Assembly: GCA_904501765.1 (NCBI GenBank)
Contig: CAJGCM010000076.1
Location: 1-10,177 of the forward strand
Length of the DNA: 10,177 nt
Direction of reading: 5' to 3'
From: an uncultured Clostridia bacterium
GTDB taxonomy: Bacteria > Bacillota > Clostridia > Oscillospirales > CAG-272
Shown here: positions 5,130 through 10,177 of the stretch, piece by piece
Numbering within the stretch: position 1 is the first letter of the stretch
How the letters are laid out: each line of letters opens with the position of its first letter
Notes under the pieces: model-generated
Seen by the model: the letters and a program-made list of their open reading frames with translations, nothing else
The model's database searches: none
What the model was told of the DNA's origin: nothing
Made by a program: the position numbers and the translations under genes

Positions 5130-5693
5130 ATGTCAATGATTAACAAAGAAATTGCGGATTTTAAGGCGCATGCGTTCCATGAAAACGATTTCAAATCGGT
5201 ATCTAAGGAAGATATTCTCGGCAAGTGGAGCGTATTTTTCTTCTATCCTGCGGATTTTACCTTCGTATGTCCCACGGAGCTTGAGGATCTTGCGGATAAA
5301 TACGAGGATTTCAAAAACGTAGGCTGTGAGATTTATTCCGTTTCCACAGACACACATTTTGTGCACAAGGCGTGGCATGATGCTTCGGAGCGAATCAAAA
5401 AAATTAACTATCCTATGCTTGCCGACCCTACTCATCATATCTCAAGAGATTTTGGTGTTTTAATTGAGTCCGACGGTCTTGCCGAGCGTGGAACCTTTAT
5501 TATAAATCCGGAAGGAAAAATAGTAGGCTATGAGGTGACAGCCGGAAATGTCGGTAGAAATGCCGAGGAGCTTTTCCGTCGTGTTCAGGCGTGTCAGTTC
5601 GTTCACGCTCACGGTGATCAGGTCTGCCCTGCAAATTGGAAACCGGGAGCCGAGACACTCAAGCCCAGTCTTGATCTTGTAGGTCAGCTCTGA
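5130..5693 (+). CDS. ahpC: Alkyl hydroperoxide reductase AhpC (2-Cys peroxiredoxin)
   Basis: The 187-residue protein is the standard length for typical 2-Cys peroxiredoxins of the AhpC class. The peroxidatic Cys47 lies in PADFTFVCPTE, with Thr44 and Pro40 of the P-x-x-x-T-x-x-C motif, and Arg120 (AERGTF) completes the active site. The resolving Cys166 is in DQVCPANW near the C-terminus. It reduces H2O2, organic peroxides and peroxynitrite in the cytoplasm and forms an inter-subunit disulfide that the partner flavoprotein reopens. AAAAAAAGGAG ends 9 nt before the ATG at 5130; the ATG at 5136 would be too far away. The stop overlaps the next start by one base (TGATG), so the two proteins are translationally coupled. 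Confidence 0.97.
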   Translation: MSMINKEIADFKAHAFHENDFKSVSKEDILGKWSVFFFYPADFTFVCPTELEDLADKYEDFKNVGCEIYSVSTDTHFVHKAWHDASERIKKINYPMLADPTHHISRDFGVLIESDGLAERGTFIINPEGKIVGYEVTAGNVGRNAEELFRRVQACQFVHAHGDQVCPANWKPGAETLKPSLDLVGQL

Positions 5694-7342
5694 TGGAAAA
5701 CAAAAGTTACGACAAGGATAAGCTCTATGACGTGATAGTTATAGGAGGCGGTCCGGCAGGGCTTACCGCTGCGCTCTATCTTGCACGTGCTAAATACAGA
5801 GTGCTGGTGCTTGAAAAGGAGCAATTTGGCGGGCAGATAACCATTACGCACGAAGTCGTAAATTATCCGGGAATTGGCAAAGCAAGCGGCAAAGAAATCA
5901 CCGATACAATGCAGCGCCAAGCCGATGCCTTCGGTGCGGAGTTCTTGCTTGCGGAAGCTACGCATCTTGAAGTTGAAGAAGACATCAAAACGGTGGGGAC
6001 CGACAAGGGAGATTTTTATTGCCTTGGTATTCTAATCGCTACAGGGGCTCACCCCAGAACGATTGGGTTCAAAGGAGAGGTGGAGCATAAAGGGCACGGT
6101 GTTGCTTATTGCGCCACGTGCGACGGAGAATTTTTTACAGGCAAAGAAATTTTTGTTGTTGGCGGTGGATATGCTGCTGCGGAAGAAAGTGTTTTTTTGA
6201 CTAAATTTGCTCGTCACGTTACTATTTTAATTCGAGGCGACGATTTTACTTGTGCGGCTGCGGTTGCGGAACCGGCGAAAAATCACGAAAAAATCAGTAT
6301 CCTTACAAATACGGTAGTCGAGGAAGTATCGGGCGAGGGCGGGCTGAATTATATACGCTATAAAAATACAAAAACCGAAAAGGTTACGGAATACAGAGCC
6401 GACGGGGGAGATTTCTTCGGCGTGTTTGTTTTAGCAGGATATATACCTGATACCAAAATTGTTAAAAATCTTGTAGAGCTCAACGATTACGGCTACATCC
6501 TTACCGATTCAGAGCAGCGCACAAGCATTGACGGCGTATATGCGGCAGGTGACGTTTGTATCAAACCGCTTCGCCAGGTTGTTACAGCTACAGCAGACGG
6601 CGCTCTTGCGGCTACCGAGCTTGAAAAGTACGTTGCCACCGTGCAAAGCAGAACGGGAATTTCTGCGAAGCCGCCTGTTTCGAAGAACTATAAGTCGGAA
6701 GATACTGTCAAAAACACCGAAAGCCAAGACTCGCCTGAAGGGTTGCTGTCGGAGGATATGAAGGCTCAGCTACGGACTCTGTTTGAAAAAATGCAGGGCA
6801 ACGCCATATTGAGACTCTATCTTGATAATCGTGATATATCAGAGGAGCTCGAGCTTTATATGCGTGAGCTTGCGTCGCTTTCGGATAAATTGACGGTTGA
6901 CGTGGCAGACGCCAACTCTTCCTCTGATTTTGCACCATGCGTAAGGGTCTGCCGAGGAGATGGAACGGAAACAGGTCTTGCATTCCACGGTGTTCCGGGT
7001 GGGCATGAATTTTCGTCCTTTGTTTTGGGTATATTCAATGCGATAGGCCCGGGACAGCCAATTGAAGAAAAAACAAAGGAGCATATTCAAGCTATAAGCA
7101 AATCCACAAAAATCAAGGTTCTTGTGTCGTTGTCTTGCACGATGTGCCCGGATACCGTTGTGGCTGCGCAGCATATTGCGGCTAAAAATAAAAACATCAC
7201 AGCAGAAATATACGATATCCACCATTTTGAAAAAATAAGGAAGCAATATAACGTCATGAGCGTTCCTTGCATCCTGATTAACGATAGCAATATTTCCTTT
7301 GGAAAGAAAAACATCGATCAGCTGCTTGAGCTGATTGGGTAA
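5693..7342 (+). CDS. AhpF-like reductase: thioredoxin-reductase domain followed by AhpF N-terminal-type domain
   Basis: The 549-residue protein is a fusion. Residues 1-315 form a low-molecular-weight thioredoxin reductase: FAD motif GGGPAG (18-23), redox pair CATC (140-143), second nucleotide motif GGGYAAAEE (157-165) and FAD-closing AAGDV (284-288). A low-complexity linker (about 316-350) leads to a double thioredoxin fold like the N-terminal domain of AhpF. This part includes GVPGGHEFSSFVLG (433-446), the redox pair CTMC (482-485) in SLSCTMCPDTV, and the cis-proline of SVPC (Pro525). Classical AhpF has these blocks in the opposite order. The role should be to pass electrons from a nicotinamide through FAD, CATC and CTMC to AhpC. 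The usual NADPH-binding HRR...R signature is replaced by IRGDDFTC (180-187), so the nicotinamide preference is probably not the standard NADPH. It is coupled to ahpC by a 1-bp overlap. Confidence 0.92.
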   Translation: MENKSYDKDKLYDVIVIGGGPAGLTAALYLARAKYRVLVLEKEQFGGQITITHEVVNYPGIGKASGKEITDTMQRQADAFGAEFLLAEATHLEVEEDIKTVGTDKGDFYCLGILIATGAHPRTIGFKGEVEHKGHGVAYCATCDGEFFTGKEIFVVGGGYAAAEESVFLTKFARHVTILIRGDDFTCAAAVAEPAKNHEKISILTNTVVEEVSGEGGLNYIRYKNTKTEKVTEYRADGGDFFGVFVLAGYIPDTKIVKNLVELNDYGYILTDSEQRTSIDGVYAAGDVCIKPLRQVVTATADGALAATELEKYVATVQSRTGISAKPPVSKNYKSEDTVKNTESQDSPEGLLSEDMKAQLRTLFEKMQGNAILRLYLDNRDISEELELYMRELASLSDKLTVDVADANSSSDFAPCVRVCRGDGTETGLAFHGVPGGHEFSSFVLGIFNAIGPGQPIEEKTKEHIQAISKSTKIKVLVSLSCTMCPDTVVAAQHIAAKNKNITAEIYDIHHFEKIRKQYNVMSVPCILINDSNISFGKKNIDQLLELIG

Positions 7343-7430
7343 ATGGCAGGTGTTGCGTCATTTAAGCAAAACCGAACGAATAAGAGGACAGATACTTTAA
7401 AGAATTCTCTCTTAAATTATTCGTATTGTA

Positions 7431-7477
7431 AAAAAATCGACAGAAGCACCCTTTTAAAATGCTCCTGTCGATTTTTT
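7431..7477 (+). terminator. Bidirectional terminator between the ahp operon and pckA
   Basis: AAAAAATCGACAG (7431-7443) pairs with CTGTCGATTTTTT (7465-7477), and AGCA/TGCT extends the stem after one A-C mismatch. A-tract and T-tract flank it on both strands. It can therefore end both the rightward ahp transcript and the leftward pckA transcript, whose stop is 41 nt to the right. Confidence 0.92.
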
Positions 7478-7518
7478 ATTCAGTTCTGCCTTAGGTGGCA
7501 AACGACATTGTTTTTTTA

Positions 7519-9123
7519 TTAAACCTTAGGGCCTGCTTCAACGAGAGCCTTACCTGCATCGTTGCCGGTGTATTTAGCAAAGTTCTTTATAAAGCGGGTT
7601 GCGAGGTCTTTCGCCTTTTCGTCCCAATCTGCTGCATTTGCATAGGTGTCTCTGGGGTCAAGAATTCCGGAATCAACGCCGGGAAGAGCGGTGGGAACCT
7701 CAAGGTTGAAATAAGGGATTTTCTTTGTATCAGCTTTAAGGATAGAGCCGTCGAGAATGGCGTCGATAATGCCGCGGGTGTCCTTGATAGAGATACGCTT
7801 GCCTGTTCCGTTCCAGCCTGTGTTTACAAGGTAAGCCTTAGCGCCGGATTTTTCCATCTTCTTAACGAGCTCCTCGCCGTACTTTGTGGGGTGAAGCTCA
7901 AGGAAAGCAGCGCCGAAGCAAGCGGAGAAGGTAGGAGTAGGCTCTGTGATTCCGCGCTCGGTTCCTGCAAGCTTGGAGGTGAAGCCGGAGAGGAAGTAGT
8001 ATTTAGCCTGCTCGGGAGTGAGGATAGAAACGGGAGGAAGAACGCCGAATGCGTCTGCGGAAAGGAATATAACGTTCTTTGCGTCAGGTCCCTTGGAAAC
8101 AGGGCGGACAATCTTCTCAATGTGGTCGATGGGGTAGGAAACACGGGTGTTTTCCGTTACGGAGCCGTCAGCGAAATCGCAAACGCCGTTTTCGTCAACG
8201 GTAACGTTCTCAAGAAGCGCATTTCTCTTGATTGCGTTATAGATGTCAGGCTCGGAATCCTTATCAAGGTTGATAACCTTTGCATAGCAGCCGCCCTCAA
8301 AGTTGAATACGCCCTCGTCGTCCCAGCCGTGCTCGTCGTCGCCTATGAGAAGACGCTTGGGGTCGGTGGAAAGAGTGGTTTTACCTGTTCCGGAAAGACC
8401 GAAGAAGAGCGCAGTATTCTCGCCGTTCATATCGGTGTTGGAGGAGCAGTGCATTGAAGCCATACCTGCAAGAGGAAGGTAGTAGTTCATCATAGAGAAC
8501 ATACCTTTCTTCATTTCTCCGCCGTACCAGGTGTTAAGTATAACCTGCTCACGGGATGTGAGGTTAAAGAGAACTGCCGTTTCAGAGTTGAGTCCAAGCT
8601 CCTTATAGTTTTCAACCTTCGCCTTAGATGCGTTGTAAACAACGAAATCGGGCTTGAAGCTTTCAAGCTCCTCGGCGGTGGGGGTTATAAACATATTCTT
8701 AACGAAGTGCGCCTGCCAAGCAACCTCCATAACGAAGCGGATTGCCATACGGGAATCCTTGTTTGTGCCGCAGAAGAGGTCCATTACGTAAAGCTTCTTG
8801 CCGGAAAGCTGCTCCATAGCAAGCTTTTTACAAGCATTCCAAGCTTCAACTGTAGCGGGCTTGTTGTCGTTTTTAAATTCGTCAGAGGTCCACCAAACGG
8901 TGTCCTTGGAGGTTTCGTCCATAACGATAAACTTATCCTTAGGAGAACGTCCTGTGTAAATACCTGTCATAACGTTAACTGCGCCAAGCTCTGTAAGCTG
9001 ACCTTTTTCAAAGCCCTCAAGATTTGGGTCGGTTTCCGCTGCGAACAGATCTTCGTAAGAAGGGTTGTGTACTATTTCGGTTGTTCCCGAAATTCCGTAA
9101 ATGCTTAAATCCAATTTGCTCAT
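7519..9123 (-). CDS. pckA: Phosphoenolpyruvate carboxykinase (ATP)
   Basis: The 534-residue protein has the full length of the ATP-dependent family. The oxaloacetate/PEP-binding loop is GRSPKDK (58-64, with Arg59). Lys206 and His225 are the metal ligands (GGEMKKGMFS, SMHCSSN). The P-loop is GLSGTGKTT (242-250), and the second metal motif GDDEHGWDD (261-269) supplies Asp262. It interconverts oxaloacetate plus ATP with PEP, CO2 and ADP. In fermenting anaerobes it often runs toward oxaloacetate and conserves energy as ATP; the direction cannot be read from sequence. GGAGG lies 9 nt before the ATG. The gene is monocistronic, with its own promoter at 9284-9312 and a shared terminator downstream. 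Codon use is strongly biased and the opposite strand is open over long stretches, as in highly expressed genes. Confidence 0.98.
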   Translation of the reverse strand: MSKLDLSIYGISGTTEIVHNPSYEDLFAAETDPNLEGFEKGQLTELGAVNVMTGIYTGRSPKDKFIVMDETSKDTVWWTSDEFKNDNKPATVEAWNACKKLAMEQLSGKKLYVMDLFCGTNKDSRMAIRFVMEVAWQAHFVKNMFITPTAEELESFKPDFVVYNASKAKVENYKELGLNSETAVLFNLTSREQVILNTWYGGEMKKGMFSMMNYYLPLAGMASMHCSSNTDMNGENTALFFGLSGTGKTTLSTDPKRLLIGDDEHGWDDEGVFNFEGGCYAKVINLDKDSEPDIYNAIKRNALLENVTVDENGVCDFADGSVTENTRVSYPIDHIEKIVRPVSKGPDAKNVIFLSADAFGVLPPVSILTPEQAKYYFLSGFTSKLAGTERGITEPTPTFSACFGAAFLELHPTKYGEELVKKMEKSGAKAYLVNTGWNGTGKRISIKDTRGIIDAILDGSILKADTKKIPYFNLEVPTALPGVDSGILDPRDTYANAADWDEKAKDLATRFIKNFAKYTGNDAGKALVEAGPKV

Positions 9124-9277
9124 TTTTTATATCCTCCAAAATTATAATCAAATTCAAAGGTCAATGTCTGCCCTCCGTTTGAGATTGCTGCACTATTTTG
9201 AAAATGCCACAAATGACCACCGCTGCAAACTGCCAATGCTTAAATATGAGCGGGTGCGGGTGCGCAAAAACTTGACT
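9124..9277 (-). promoter_or_regulatory. Long pckA leader
   Basis: From the predicted start near 9277 to the ATG is about 150 nt, much more than translation needs. It contains the GGAGG binding site, a GGGTGCGGGTGCG direct repeat (plus strand 9252-9264), and scattered complementary segments, but no riboswitch class I recognise. A TATAAT at 9140-9145 in the leader is too close to the ribosome binding site to serve as the promoter. Confidence 0.4.
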
Positions 9278-9283
9278 GCAAGA

Positions 9284-9312
9284 ATTATACCATAACCAAA
9301 GTGAAATTTCAA
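9284..9312 (-). promoter_or_regulatory. Sigma-A promoter of pckA
   Basis: On the minus strand TTGAAA (9307-9312) and TATAAT (9284-9289) are spaced by 17 bp. Both the hexamers and the spacing match the nuclease-operon promoter. Nothing resembling a cAMP or catabolite-control site is evident around it. Confidence 0.87.
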
Positions 9313-9450
9313 TAGCTAATTACAAAAATATTAAAAAGTCGCAAAATGCGTTACAAACTCACGTTTTTCTTCATTGTCCCTTGCGAGAAAAGGGCTTTTT
9401 ATACAAAATCAGAGAAAATTCGTAAAAATTTATGGTGACGTACAGATAGT

Positions 9451-9486
9451 AAAAACCGAAAACGGAGAGAGCCGCAACCCCCTCCG
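9451..9486 (-). terminator. Terminator of the GPH symporter
   Basis: Leftward, CGGAGGGGG pairs with CTCTCTCCG (9 bp with two G-U pairs) around a 6-nt loop, followed by TTTT-CGG-TTTTT. It begins about 20 nt after the symporter stop at 9508 and ends transcription before the pckA promoter. Confidence 0.75.
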
Positions 9487-9507
9487 CTTATCTGCAGCGT
9501 ACTTGTG

Positions 9508-10176
9508 TTATCCCTGTTTGGCATTTTGTCTTTCTTTGAGGATTTTTACGTTTTCAAGCACACGGTTTTTATCAAGCGGGTATAGGAACGCCAAAGCGAT
9601 ACCCACCGTGACGTAAAGCACGGCGGGAACTGCGGTTGCGATGTTGTAAATTCCATTTACGACCGCCTCGCTTTGCTTAGCGGCTCCCTCGACGTAGCCG
9701 ATAATCGCAAGAGACCAGGCGCCCATAGCGCTGGCAATAGCCTGACCTATTTTGCGCGAGAAGGAGCAGACGGCGTAAATCGTACCGTCCTCACGCACAC
9801 CGCATTTAACCTGATGGTCGTCGATAATATCTGTGACGAAGGCCCATATAATAAGGTTGAATAGGCCGAATCCCACGGAGCCGAGAATGCTCAATGCCAC
9901 GTATACCCACATATTCTCCGTCTGAATAAAGAAAAGCAGAGCGTAGGCGGCAGAGCCGAGAGCTGACGCAGCAATACCAAGCTCCTTTTTGCCGAATTTT
10001 CTTGATAGCGGAACGGCGGCAGGAGCGAGGGCGAGTGCCGGCACGAATCCCGCCGCATTTATCACTGTTAGCCCCATAGTGTCGTTAAAGTAGTCCTTGA
10101 AAATGTAGTTGTTGATAGTCTGGTTAAGCATTTGAGCGCCTAAAAATGCTACATAAACTACGACTATTCCGATAAG
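9508..10176 (-). CDS. GPH-family sugar:cation symporter (MelB-like), C-terminal part
   Basis: The frame is open to the right edge, so the gene starts outside the window; 222 residues are visible and the ATG at 10131 is internal. The family signature is the cytoplasmic loop between the last helices, VTDIIDDHQVKCGVREDG followed by SFSRKIGQAIASAMG. This corresponds to the 'D-x-x-D-x-x-x-x-x-G-x-R-x-E-G' and 'K-x-G-x-A' pattern of glycoside-pentoside-hexuronide:cation symporters. About six membrane segments can be counted, plus a basic C-terminal tail (ENVKILKERQNAKQG). These proteins import glycosides, hexuronides or related sugars with Na+ or H+. The substrate is not determined. A neighbouring glycoside hydrolase beyond the edge would be typical. 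Confidence 0.88.
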   Translation of the reverse strand, partial: LIGIVVVYVAFLGAQMLNQTINNYIFKDYFNDTMGLTVINAAGFVPALALAPAAVPLSRKFGKKELGIAASALGSAAYALLFFIQTENMWVYVALSILGSVGFGLFNLIIWAFVTDIIDDHQVKCGVREDGTIYAVCSFSRKIGQAIASAMGAWSLAIIGYVEGAAKQSEAVVNGIYNIATAVPAVLYVTVGIALAFLYPLDKNRVLENVKILKERQNAKQG

Positions 10177-10177
10177 A

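Noticed and set aside
7495..8457. 320-codon open frame on the plus strand opposite pckA
   Set aside because: It is antisense to an unmistakable pckA and arises from that gene's codon bias. It has no homology that I recognise and no ribosome binding site.
9140..9145. TATAAT just upstream of pckA as its -10 box
   Set aside because: The resulting start would fall at the ribosome binding site and there is no -35 at 17 bp; the promoter at 9284-9312 is far better.
9378..9400. CCCTT/AAGGG hairpin with CTTTTT on the plus strand
   Set aside because: The 5-bp stem is short and no rightward gene precedes it, so it is not called a terminator.

Overview
The window reads as chromosomal DNA of an anaerobic Firmicutes bacterium, most likely a gut-associated member of the Clostridia. 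The signs are strong AAGGAG/GGAGG ribosome binding sites, perfect sigma-A type promoters, AT-rich spacers, a two-iron superoxide reductase, ATP-dependent PEP carboxykinase, and a short-chain dehydrogenase very like clostridial bile-acid 7-alpha-hydroxysteroid dehydrogenases. The taxonomy is inferred from gene content; no rRNA or marker gene is present.

Layout, left to right. (1) 1-250: the C-terminal end of a short-chain dehydrogenase (SDR) with a weak terminator. (2) 460-1043: a consensus promoter, a tRNA-Pro(CGG), and an unusual array in which the last 17 nt of the tRNA (CCA included) occur three times, each copy running straight into its own long perfect hairpin terminator. (3) 1126-1986: a leftward two-gene unit with its own promoter. 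It encodes a PD-(D/E)XK-like nuclease and a small unknown protein broken by a one-base frameshift. (4) 2065-2119: a further terminator carrying the same tRNA-arm-like flank, in the opposite orientation. (5) 2238-4842: a leftward operon of an MFS transporter, a 7-alpha-HSDH-like SDR and desulfoferrodoxin. (6) 5130-7342: a rightward operon of ahpC and an AhpF-like flavoprotein whose domains are in reversed order, ending in a bidirectional terminator. (7) 7519-9312: leftward pckA with a clear promoter and a leader of about 150 nt. (8) 9508-10176: the C-terminal half of a GPH-family sugar/cation symporter running off the right edge.

Functionally, the centre of the window is a divergent pair of operons that together hold an anaerobe's reductive oxygen defence. 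Desulfoferrodoxin reduces superoxide to peroxide without making O2, and AhpC with its reductase reduces peroxide to water. The transporter and steroid-dehydrogenase-like SDR share the desulfoferrodoxin transcript, which suggests that bile acid or another hydroxylated hydrophobic compound is handled together with oxidative stress. pckA and the symporter are ordinary carbon-metabolism genes.

The feature I could not explain by known gene families is the tRNA-tail/terminator array at 567-1043 with its relative at 2065-2119. It is either a stack of scars from very small elements that target a tRNA 3' end, or a family of repeats that spread as a tRNA-arm plus terminator unit.
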